Positions 18,541 through 29,900 of a stretch of 64,000 nucleotides of DNA are shown here, in pieces. Position numbers and translations under genes: made by a program. Source of the DNA: Isoetes taiwanensis. Lineage: Eukaryota > Streptophyta > Lycopodiopsida > Isoetales > Isoetaceae. The stretch is taken from NCBI GenBank assembly GCA_021234155.1, contig JAJEKV010000017.1, positions 17,060,372 to 17,124,371 of the forward strand, read 5' to 3'. Position 1 is the first letter of the stretch; each line of letters opens with the position of its first letter. A model generated the notes under the pieces. The model was not told where the DNA came from. It searched no databases and saw nothing but the letters and a program-made list of their open reading frames with translations.

Positions 18541-21431
18541 GAGATTTGGAGGCTAGCAATCCATTTTTTTTGGTAAGAAAGGGGCCACCGCACTAGCTTG
18601 TAACCCAATCAAGCCGCGTTTCAATCGATTTTGGCAAACTGCTTGTGCATTTTTGCTTCTTTTTTTTTCTTTTTCTTTCTCCCGGATTGAAGAAGCGCTA
18701 GATTGAAGAAGATGGAACCCAGATTGAAGAAGCGCCGGATCCGGGTCGACCTCCATAGCTGCGAAGTTTGCCCTATTCCACGGCAAATAAACTACACGAG
18801 AAATAAACTCTCTCCAAAGAAACTTCACGGGAGCGAAAATGGGTCCTCCCATTTAACAAAAAAGTTTAATGGAAATGCCCCTAACCGTTGTTAGGGGCAA
18901 TTCATCTCTCAGGGGGAGAGTCATAAATTTGTCTCTCCCCCTATCTCTCGTCATCTCCCATAGAAGAGCATACTCACATTTTCAACTACAACTTCTCGAC
19001 TGTGTCCCAAGTGCAAACGATCGAATCTCGACCTCCAATATAAACCCTTCAAGAACCCTATCTACACCACGGGGGTTTACGTTTGGAGGTCATATCCTAG
19101 TTAGATTCGACTAGGCCCTTTCACCATATCATCATGTAGAGGGAGAGTGTTGATGCCAGGAGAAGGACCCTGGAAACCCCTCGAAAGTAGCTCGCCCCAA
19201 AAATCCTCTTTCGAAGGCCCGCGCAATAGACGAGCAACTCTTGGAACTGTGAATTGGCTCTGCCAATGGACTCAAAATATCGATATTAGCTTGAGAATCA
19301 AGTTTTGTGTGCCTGCAAAATACTGCCCCGTGGGATGTTTGCATTTCTTCTTCGATTATGTTCTTACTACGACTACGGTCAGATAAAGTTCACAACTTTA
19401 AAACGCCTCGTTCAATAGTAAGTACGTGTTCCTAAATATCTACCCTGGGTTTTAAATCCAGGCCACATCAGGTACTCCTACTCCCATTTTTATTTTTTGA
19501 GAAAAGGTATGCTTATTCATCCTAGATCCAGCACTACATTATTATTTAATATCTTAGATTCACCATTCATTCATAGATTTACACCATATATCCCTTGATC
19601 TTTATTAGCTTACAACATGTAACATTACTTATTAACTTAATATATAACACCATGCTTTAACTTGACCCACAATGTGACATCAAAATCTTATCATGCATTA
19701 ATATTTGGTATCGATTACAATTAGCCATTTGTGACCAATCAAAGTTACCAAATTTATCTTTCCAATATTATCACATAAGTAGCACAATATGAGATCAGAC
19801 TAGACCTAGATTTCAGTCAACAACACTTCACAAAGACTGTTCAATGTGCATCCATCGCCAAACAAATGTATGTTTAACAATCTATAATGCCAATCATATG
19901 ATAAATATCACAAAAATAAACCCTTTTGGTTCCAGCTTTTGTTTTTCAAAAAAGAGTGATTAGCTTAAGTAAATTGGAGGTTCTGCCCATGTCCACCATG
20001 GACGGGATTGACATGTGGGGCTTTTTATAAATTGACACCACTTTGCATGGAGAAGAGCGCATGGTCTTTCAATCTTCAATCAAATTCTTTTCAAATGCAC
20101 TTAGGTTTTCAACCAACTTTTGTTTATATATTCAACTCCCTAACTCAAACCGCCAATTTTTAATTATGGCTTGTTGATCAATGTGCCTTAATGATATCTT
20201 CAAACCACCTAAGGTTGAACAAACTTTATGAGATTGTGTTGCTCGAAATGGCAAACATGGTAGTGTAGGTTGAGCCATGATATTTTTTAATAAATGAAGG
20301 TTATGCTATATTGCGCAATGAAAGTTTGGCCCTAACGATTTCGACAAATCAAGTGCTAGAAACTTGGTGGGTTATATAGATCATTTTTCCTAGTATTTAC
20401 AAACTTTTGTGGAATAATAGTGAACCAAATGGGAGCATATGTTCCAGGGGAGGCGATTCCCGCCAAAAACGTAGTTCTCAACGGAAGTTATTACACCTGT
20501 CCCTTTTTATATTTGTCAAAAAAATAAACCATAATTTATATGCCTCAGGCCATTGCATGGCAAGATGCTTTGGCAGTACCATCACAGAGGGCTCGCGGCC
20601 CTCTGCCTTAGCTGGAAGCACCGCAACATCATTATCCCCTGCAATGGCCTTTCTCCTCAAAAAACATTATATAGTACATTTAGGAACCATGCAAATTGTG
20701 TAGCACAATTAGGAACCATGCAAATTAAGTAAAATTAAAAAATGTGAAACCATTCAATAGTCGAGATGGGCCGAGATGAATGGCCTGGATTTTGATCAAG
20801 GTCGTATCATCCTATTGGTTGGGGCAGTTTGTGTTTCTTTCCCTTCTTTCCCGCTTTCCTTGTGCTGCAGCTATGGCGATCCCGTTTCCTGCTCCTTCCA
20901 GCTATGGCGATGGCAGCATCCCGTGAATCTGGCAGCATCCCCTGGTGAGCTCACGAATCTGTTCAGCCGCGAATTTGGCAGCATCCAGTGGTGAGCTCGC
21001 GGCCTGTTCTAGGTGATCAACACAAGGTTTCACTGGTAGAGCCAATATTCCCTCTTTGCCTACACATATGTAGCTGCGACCTCTGTGTTTGTCATGTTTG
21101 TCTCATACCTCTGCTTTTCTCTTGGCCGAATCTGCTTCGGTTGTGGGCTACTCTATCCATGTTGGCCGAATCTGCTTCTGCTGTGTGCTTCTGCTGTTGG
21201 GCTACTCTACCATATAGCTGAATGAAGAATGACAGGGAGCTTGGCACAGGGGTGATTTTGGCCCTATGGTTAGTCCCCAACGTATCTCTGATCAATAAAT
21301 GCTAAGACTCATTGAAATAACACAACATGAATATTTAGATTTCAATCTTTATTACCATATTTGAAATGAAGGTAAAGCATTAGATTAGTTAACCTTCTAG
21401 AATAAATATTATAAATCTCAAGTTATAAAAA
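18541..21431. other. Unassigned region with small local duplications
   Basis: No supported gene is seen in 2.9 kb. GATTGAAGAAG repeats occur near 18685-18730. Short imperfect duplications occur at 20880-21000 (GGCAGCATCC... units) and 21118-21210 (TTGGCCGAATCTGCTTC twice). Confidence 0.4.
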
Positions 21432-22982
21432 TTAAAGATATCTTGAAGCCAATGCTTTTTGAGCAGCTAACGTAACAAGAGTTCCTTCATAAGGTCGTGA
21501 ATATCGATAAAACATCTCACTCTTTGCCTGCATTATCAGTTGACAAAATGATTGTAAAAATTGATATGACATCCACTTAATGAGAGTTTTAATGCTCACC
21601 ATTCCATCAGCTGAGGTTAATCCAGATGACCCACGAGTGAAAAATGTTTTCACTCCAATTTTACCTGTATAAACAAAACCAATATCTTATATTTATAGAT
21701 ATAATATACATATATACAAGTAACATGTGCCCTTCTTACTTGTTGATCTTTTTTAGGTTTGGAGCATTTGTCCTTCAAAAAATTTAGAGCCTTTTCTGTG
21801 CGCCGAGTATAATAGTTATTTGTTGTGGGCGTTTGCAAAAATTCAGTCTCCTTTATATTAACTGGAGCCTATTGACACAAGCTAAAGGCTTGTTTAGAAG
21901 ATTACCCATCTATTCTTATTTATGTTGTTTAGAATAAAAAAATACAATGACATCAATATTACCTGAGGCTTAAACCCTTTATAGTGTGGCCATAGCTCCC
22001 TTGAAAACTGATCTAAGTCATATAACAACATCTTTTGTTTTTCTGATGGTCTTGGATCAAATGCAGTAGCGCTTGGTGGATTATGATCAGGTATATGACC
22101 CTGGTATCCAGGTATAAAATACTGCCCATACTTGGCTCTAGAGAAAATATTATCATCACCAGCGCACAATTAACAAATGTAATGCCCAACATGCTAAGAC
22201 AAATATTATTAATTAGATCTGAAATAATTCTATATGACTTTTGAAGTGGGTGACTATAAACATACTTGGGAAGATAGGTTAAGTGCAAATGAGCATTTGG
22301 ATTATATTCTAGCACAACATTCAATCGCAAAAAAAAAAAAAAAAAGAAGAAAAAGATATATTCCTCTTAAAATTATCTCTTGTTCGGATGTATGGGCAAC
22401 AAGAACCACTATTAAAACATTGTACAAACAGAAGTTGAAGGTAGCATCTAGGACCAAATGGTTCCATTTTCTAATCTTTGTTTGCTATACAACATGATCT
22501 CCAGAACATAACTATTTGCATAGTTATAAACATTAGAATAAGTGCCTTTCACATAGCCTCTATCAATTGTTGTTATGTGTTTTACGTCATAAGTAAGGAC
22601 TGCATGGACCCTCCAACATGTGATGCGATTGTTAGACTATTTGTGAGGTGAAATTGTCGCATTAAAATTGAGCCTTTTGAAATTACTAATACTCATATCA
22701 TAAGTTTACCTTGCAAGCCTATCTTGTTGTATTCGAATATCTTCTGGCAATGACCTAGTGCGGTTCCAAGGACGCTGCAACCTGGGATTTGAACATTTTA
22801 GACATTCCACCAAGCAACGATTTCAAGTTCTATTAGGAAAGATGCTATCTCACATCTATTCCAATTGATTCTATAGAAAGATGCCCATCTCACATCCATG
22901 CAACATCCAATTGCTTCATGAAATAACGAATTACCTAGATGTATCGGGTAACCTTGCCATGAGAGAAGTTTTGTTCTTCTAC
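21432..22982 (-). CDS. Spliced host gene, small protein with PGYQGHIP motif (about 188 aa)
   Basis: Six exons on the minus strand join with GT-AG borders: 22982-22935 (start ATG at 22960), 22781-22710, 22137-21963, 21868-21740, 21664-21600 and 21527-21432 (TAA). The first four join in perfect phase: the codon split AG|A gives Arg in LARAKYGQYF, and CCT-CAG|GCT-CCA gives KPQAPVN. Acceptors have good polypyrimidine tracts. The protein is basic with no TM segment. Recognisable features are FIPGYQGHIPD in exon 3 and FFTRGSSGLTSADGM in exon 5. PGYxGHIP-type motifs occur in ciliary microtubule-inner proteins of the FAM166/CIMIP2 type, so a sperm-flagellum role is a speculative guess. At the exon 4-5 join the frame is off by one base; as spliced it would stop after 138 residues. 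The last two exons join in phase with each other. A 5' UTR exon probably lies further upstream. Confidence 0.65.
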
Positions 22983-23965
22983 CTGCAAAAGCTATTCAAA
23001 TGAATGAAATGCCATATATATAAAGAGTATATGCTTGAAAAGAGCTATTTCTATGTGATATTCGACTAGCATGATATTAGATAGTGAAAAGTGATAAATA
23101 TAGGCTTTCGTTTCCAATAACATCTATTTTATATGCAATTATAAAATCAATATTATCATACAAAGTATAACCTAAAGCGAGTCCATTCACGACATGCGGC
23201 CTTGTTAACATCTAAAAATTGCATCAAGTAGCGAGGTGCCAAGTTCGTGAATAGCCCCACTGCAATGGCGTAGCATTGTGAAGAGTAGCGGTGACAGAGT
23301 TCTTGATCCCATAAAGGAATATATTTCGTCTACTACGAATACATAATATGTACAATTAGCGTCTTTGAATACATGCACTATTTAAATATATCATATATAA
23401 GATGAGATAATATTTCTAGTGGATAATGTCTCTAAGTTTGAAGATGCTATGATTATTAGTCATTGAGTTGCAGCAATGAGACAATAGAGAAAAACTCCTA
23501 AATACACCATTTGACATTGTTTTTTTTAAGGGGTACAAAGCAACAAGGGTCCAACAACAAGATGGCATCCACAATGACCAAGGGCCATGGAGAGTGAAGC
23601 AGAGGGCATTCATCATCATAGTAGATGCAATGGCATGGTACATGCAAGGCATTGATCAAGTTTAAATATATGAAAACTTATCTATGGTGATTGTTGTATT
23701 TGCACTTTTAGTTGAGAATAATTTTTGCATGTCTTGGCCTACATTTGAATTATTTTGTTAAAATCTTAAGGTATTTGGTAAAGTTTGAAGGATTTGAAGT
23801 GAAACTCTCGTGTTGCGCCAGTAGTCAGCCAAATTTACACGAGATAGCATCTGATTAGGATTCATCTTTGGGTCTTAAGGGCATTTGAGAAATTAACATA
23901 ATACATAAGGACATTTGGGGAATTGATGTTAGCATTTGAACTTCTTATAAAAAGAAATAACAAAA
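22983..23965. other. Unassigned, AT-rich; upstream of the spliced gene
   Basis: No further coding exon is evident. The promoter and a 5' UTR exon of the gene at 21432-22982 are expected here, but I could not place them. Confidence 0.35.
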
Positions 23966-23976
23966 TGCTTTGTATG

Positions 23977-24394
23977 CCTCCCTTTTTTTTTTTTTTGATG
24001 TCAAACTATATTGGAAGTCCAAGCCAAAAGACAGATACAACTGCACAGGCGAGATTAAAATCTCAGAGAACAGTCATCGCTGAGTAGAACCACCAGCCTA
24101 TGCATAAGACAACACACGCAAATGTGCCTCAAAGATTAACTGACGCTTGACAAGAGCAAGCGAAGCCTTGGCACCATCTTGAACGTCCCGGAAGACAATA
24201 GGAGGAGTATCCAAGCCCTTCAAAACACATAATCTTCTGCGCTTCCAAATAGACCACAACAACTATCCTGACGCATGTGAAAAGCTTGACTTCGCAGGTT
24301 ATTCCAAGTATCTAGATAAATAGCCAAGAGCACTTGTCGGCTTGTCAATGTCACATAGAAAGGAAAAAGCAGCCAAGACCAAACTGGCTAGAGG
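23977..24394 (-). mobile_element. 5'-truncated poly(A) LINE with 11-bp target duplication
   Basis: TGCTTTGTATG occurs at 23966-23976 and 24395-24405. Between them, the minus strand reads the very end of a LINE ORF2: WSIWKRRRLCVLKGLD, a typical 'LWxIWKxRN'-like segment, then a stop-interrupted C-terminus and an A-rich tail (plus-strand T run 23983-23996). Only the last ~400 bp of the element inserted. Confidence 0.75.
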
Positions 24395-24405
24395 TGCTTT
24401 GTATG

Positions 24406-26020
24406 TTGACCGAGAGCATCCCATGAATTTAAAAAAAAAAACTCAAGATCATTTCGTGAAATTCAAGATTTGTATTATCCAGAATTATTTTAAATAACTA
24501 GGATCTTTTCAGCTAAAATCCATGTGGAATCCAAAATAATGTCCAATTATTTGAATTAAACAAAACATACAAATACGTCAAAAGACAAAATGACCATCAT
24601 ATCTTTAGATATGCTCTCGGACTAATGAATTGTCCGTTTAATGGGAGCAATCCAAAAACGTGCCTTGTCCATAGTTAAAGATTGTTTGCATGTTCATTCC
24701 ATGGTACATGTAAAATGGAATGATAAAATACATCAGAATTGAATTGAAATGATTTTATCATCCACGGAAACCAAATGGCTATAGGACCCAAAAAAAAGCG
24801 CAACAGTCTTATCACTGTCCAGATTAGAAACCCCCCGCCCCAAACAATTTTTGAGGGAACAGAAAGACGTGTCTAAATAATCTGTGTTAATTTGCATTCT
24901 TAATGCAATAATGATTGAAATTTACACTTTAAATGGCAGGACATTGACAACTTGTATGCCACATAACATGTTTGTTGTATTTATGCTTTACATTCATATG
25001 GAAAGAACACATGTCCAAGAGAGATTCTTGCTTATTAGCTTTGGAATAGCTTGGAATAAGAGAACCAGGAAGAACACTAGAAATCGGTTTGAACTTCCCT
25101 TAGAGTATGCTTGGAGGAGAGTGAAATGTTCAGTGACCTAGAGCTCATAATAAATATTTGAAAGTTTTATACGACATGATATGATAGTTGTTGATCGTTG
25201 AATGCGTTAACATGAAAATAACCACACGAGTATAACCACCAAGAAATGGAATTGTTCCCTTATATTAAGACAAAGAAGCATGCTTTTCTTTTTTATTCCG
25301 AAAATCTTCTCTAAGTCAATGATTACATGCAATGGCAAAGCATAAATGCCAATAAAAAGCACATTTTAATAGCGGAGATATGTGTCAACATGAAGGTAAG
25401 GTTATTCTTGTGGCCAAGGCTGATAACTAAAAATGCATGATCGAGACTATACGTCGAGGCGAGATATTTGGCACGTAAGGCCGAGGTTCGCTATATGGGT
25501 GGAATAGTACTGATAATTAATTATCAGTATTCCTCCAGTACTGTACTGATAATTATGAACCTGCCCCAATAGTGATAACCAAAAAAACAAGGACTCTCAC
25601 TTTATACACATGAGTCCGATTAGATGCATAACATATTCAGAGGGAACATTTTCAAAAAGAGATGTCCATTGACCTTGCCATTAGTGGCATGAGTAATTCA
25701 ACTTTTAATTACACAAATAAATTAGCACATTATTTTCTAGGTCAATCATATTATGTTGGCATTATGTGCGATTGATAACAACCATATTCTCCAAGAGATC
25801 AATATCATTTAGAATACAAGAAACTTATCGCGGCGGCCAAGGCCGCCGCGAACGTTTCTCTTCGTCGTCTCATCTACATGTGTTGGAAGGATATGCAGGA
25901 CTTGAACCTGCACTTTGCACCCAATGTTCCAAGTGCCCGTACAATAGAAAGATGCTGATCATAAAGACTATTAGATCCCCAATATAAAGTTCATATATTT
26001 TCTTAATCATGTCATGCAAT
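24406..26020. other. Unassigned region with two strong palindromes
   Basis: No gene is supported. A perfect 22-bp palindrome lies at 25508-25529 (TACTGATAATT and its complement). A GC-only palindrome of 2x10 bp around AA lies at 25829-25850 (CGCGGCGGCC arm). A tRNA T-arm-like segment (minus strand GCAGGTTCAAGTCCTGC) is near 25890-25910. Confidence 0.45.
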
Positions 26021-26305
26021 AATAGCCAGTGGGTTTTGAACCTGGGCGGGGAACACCCGTATCCAATAGTCTGACCACTAGGCTACAACCACCATGAACA
26101 TAATTTATTCATGCCACCCAATGATAGCCAGTGGGCTCTGAGCTTGGATGGGACACACCCATATCCAATAGCCTAACCACTAGACCACCACTGCGATAAG
26201 CCTTTTACGGTCTATTCATGCTACCCAATGATAGGCAGTGGGATTTGAGCTTGGGCGGGGCACACCCGTAACCAATAGCCTAACCACTAGACTATCAATG
26301 CGATA
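26021..26305 (-). repeat. Tandem trimer of tRNA-derived (SINE-head-like) repeats
   Basis: Three units of about 100 bp start near 26021, 26122 and 26230. On the minus strand each carries an A-box-like segment (TAGCCTAGTGGTCAG, TGGTCTAGTGGTTAG and TAGTCTAGTGGTTAG) and, about 40 nt later, a B-box-like segment (GGTTCAAAACC, GCTCAGAGCC, GCTCAAATCC). The spacing fits a tRNA or tRNA-derived SINE head with an internal RNA polymerase III promoter. Linkers between units share TATTCATGCYACCCAATGAT. Confidence 0.7.
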
Positions 26306-26965
26306 AGCATTTCTTTTTGATAGATGAGAAAGGGGAATCTTATAGTCAATATGTAGCATACTGTCTATTGCATGGGCTATAATTATATATATCTGTATAC
26401 ACGTATTTTTTTTGTTCGAATATCAAATAAAACACAATGTGCTCAAAGGACACCCTTATATTGAAGCAACAACATATATTGCCATCCAGTAATAGCCAAT
26501 GGGATAAGCATTTTATTCAAACATGCAAGCAAGAGAAACATCTATATCCTATCCAAAAACTAGATCTTCATACATCTTCTAATTGCAAAAGTAAAGAGAA
26601 CGTACCTCAATGCATTATCGCAAGCAACACTCGATGCATTGTTGCTTGTGAACACATCATATATCTAGAAGGGTTTTATATTTTCCCATTGGAGAAAGGA
26701 AAATGAAGGAAGAATGTACACAGATAGAAAAAAGGAAAAACAGAACACAAGTCAATAGTATATAAATTGTACGCAATCAACACCTACTAGTGGTCCTTTA
26801 GCATAAATGACATCCAAGGCATATCCATAGGAGGATACTGATTATTCTCGCTCGTCTTCTCTCCTTCTCAGTATCAGATACAACAAACCTGTATTCTACA
26901 CAAGTCTACATTACATCTAGTGATAACTTCTTTCATGGATTAGGCGGAGAGAGCGTACCTTATTG
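26306..26965. other. 3' flank of the Helitron ORF, end not identified
   Basis: A Helitron should end in CTRR preceded by a hairpin. A CTAGT on the minus strand near 26789 has no convincing hairpin beside it. No other gene is seen. Confidence 0.3.
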
Positions 26966-29900
26966 CTAGAGTAGTTCCTTGTAGATGACATTCACTGTAC
27001 TTCTTGTCGTATTCTCTGGGGAGAGGAGGATTAGCACATCTTGCCTATTTCGTACACGAGTAAAGGCCGTATATAATTGACCATGCGCAAAGACATTCGT
27101 GCGCAGGTCAATGACCACTCGATCCAATGTTAAACCCTGGCAACTATTGAATGTGGTTGAATATGCAAGTCGGAGTGGTAATTGTCGTCTATGAATAGTC
27201 CATGGACGATTTTCTGGTTGATAGAAGAAATCTGTTCTTGAGATCGGGTAAGTATTCCCTTCCGGATCACCTAAGACTCTCACCATTACAAACTTTGCAT
27301 GCATCGATTCAATCACAACTCTAGCATTCTTCACAAGACCCTTCTCCATGTCTAATCGTTTCATCACGTGACAAATTGCCCCCACCTTAAGTCTAAGTTC
27401 ATGATTAGGAATCCCAGAGTGCGTGAAATTGTTTAAGAAATCTGAAGTCGCATAGGGATGATCATAGATGAGTTCATCTTGTTCAGTAATATGATCATGG
27501 CTGTAATACTTTCTATCCTGGTTAGGAACTTTGTTCAATATACGACCATTGAAGTCATCAACGTGTCTATTGATCGGAGCGAGGGAAACTCGTTTGTCGC
27601 ATTCCATTGGATCACGAAGAACATCTGGAGGATAAAGGAATTCAGCTGTATCTGCAATGTTAGTAGTTATATTAAATAAATTCAATGATACTGTAGTTTG
27701 TTCCCAGTTCTCTCCAAGATTGTCAACAAAACACATGAGCTCTGGATCTCCTGCATTTCGTATCGGCTGATGCAACCTCAAGACACGGAAGACTCTCCAT
27801 AATGATGATGATTTTATAGATGCATTGAATGCTGCGATCCTCCCTCCACCCTTCACGACAGGTGCAACTTGTCTGAAATCACCAGCAGCTATGAAATGTT
27901 TTCCACCAAAAGGAAGGTTGTTTCCACACAATCGTTGGAGCGCATGATTTACACATTCTATAACGGCTTTGTTAGCCATTGGAAACTCATCCCAGATAAT
28001 GACCTTGGCTTCAATGATGAGCTGTGCTGCTCCCGAATCATGCTCTAACATCGAATGAAGGCCGGCATTGTTTTCAACTACAGGAATTTGAAACAGGGAA
28101 TGTGCTGTTCGCCCACCTGAATATAACCGAGCTGCCAGTGCCGTCGTACCACATGGAAGAACTATGCCTTTGTTGCCGCGTATGAGAAAGCATATGCATT
28201 TCAAGACAAATGTCTTTCCTGTCCCAGCTTTTCCATCTACAAAGATGGGTTCATTGCTTTGAGGAGACTCTAACCATTGCTTTATGAAATTAAATATTTC
28301 CAGCTGGTTGTCATTCATAATACTTGACATTTGCAATGTAGAATTTAAATATGATGAGTGATCCGAAAATTTTGCTAGCTCATGCATTACATCTCGTCCA
28401 AGACGATGCTGCAACTGAAGGCCGAACGCCATGATGTTAGTGCCGTGCTGAACTAGAATATTATTGACTAAATGCAGGGATTCATTGAAAGCAATCACAT
28501 CATCATTTGGATATTCATCTAATAAGTCGAGGCTCATAGGCACCTGAAACTGGGTCCATAGATCGATTGCTGGTCCCTGGTCAAGTAGTAACATGGCAAA
28601 AAGAAAACGTAATTGCGTAGGACCCAATGATAGAGAAACTGCCTCTTCCATAACCAACATTGCTTCATTGTGTGCTGCAAGCAGACCCTCTGCTTCTGCA
28701 GCCTGTTGATATGTTTCATAAGATTGATCATTAACAACCTTTAATTCACTCCATGTCCTTGCAGGACGATGCAACAAAATTTGTCTTAAGTAAAACGCTT
28801 CACCGACCTTAGGTAATAGTAAACGTATCCTACATACTAATGGTTGCCTCGTCCTTTTCCTCACGATGTTTTGCGTAAATCCTTCTTGCTCCTGTTCTAC
28901 GTAAGATCCAGCTTCAGATGCTAGCGATGGATTAAATGCTGTTAACGTGTACTGTTCATAGTATTGGATATACGTAAGTGTATCGAATAATTGATCAAGA
29001 GGTCGTAGAAAGTACCTATCCAATAATGATCTCGTATTTGGTCGCAATAAATGCAAAGGTAGACACTTAACAGCTGGACTCTTGTTTGTTACGTCGTAAG
29101 ACATTATTCTCCAAGATGCCTCTGTGGCAGAAAGATAGCGTGCCTTTAGGTACTCATGTATCTCATTTCTAGGATTTGCTCTAGTGGCATGTCCTTGTGG
29201 AACGCCATCAAAACATTGACCTACATCACTATTTGTATGCTCGCTATTCATATGATCTTGCGTAGGCTGACCTATTCGTTGTTCAGGACCCGATGACAAA
29301 TCTGCATTTGTATGCCTATCTTGGGTTATCTGAAATCTCGCAGTATCAAAACCCTTATATATATAACCATACAGATAAGAGAAGACATGCACGGTGGATG
29401 CAATGTCAACCATAATATGGCAATCGAGTTCATGGAGGAGGAATGCATTGTATGGAACTACCCAAGCATCATCTATACTCCTCCTCATGTATTGCACGTA
29501 GCCCTTAGAGTCAAGGTGTGTCGTTGGATTAACTAGTTTTGGATATTTATAGCAGCAAGAAGAATTGCGTGGGGAGCATCTGTTAGAATGTCTATGAATC
29601 ATGAATTTTTCAACCTGTGCTCGAAGAATTGGATCACTAGGTAGCTCTGCAGATATAATTTCATCAACACATTCTATTGGTATATCCGGTTCAGTACGTA
29701 ACACAAGATGTGAATGTGGAAGTCCTCGCTTTTGGAACTCCACTACTGTTATTATGTATGATACGCGTTGGAAAAATTTATGTAACAACTCTTTTAATCG
29801 TTGTAACCTTCCATGAAAACATCGTACAACAGTCATAGGTATATCAGATGCATTCTGTCCAGGTCCAAGAGCAGCCTTTATTTCTGGCCAATCCGTATTC

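Noticed and set aside
25884-25915. Functional tRNA gene
   Set aside because: A T-arm-like segment is present, but no matching acceptor stem, anticodon arm or A-box could be found at the right distance.
26780-26800. Helitron 3' terminus (CTAGT near 26789)
   Set aside because: No GC-rich hairpin lies 8-12 bases before it, so the motif is likely chance.
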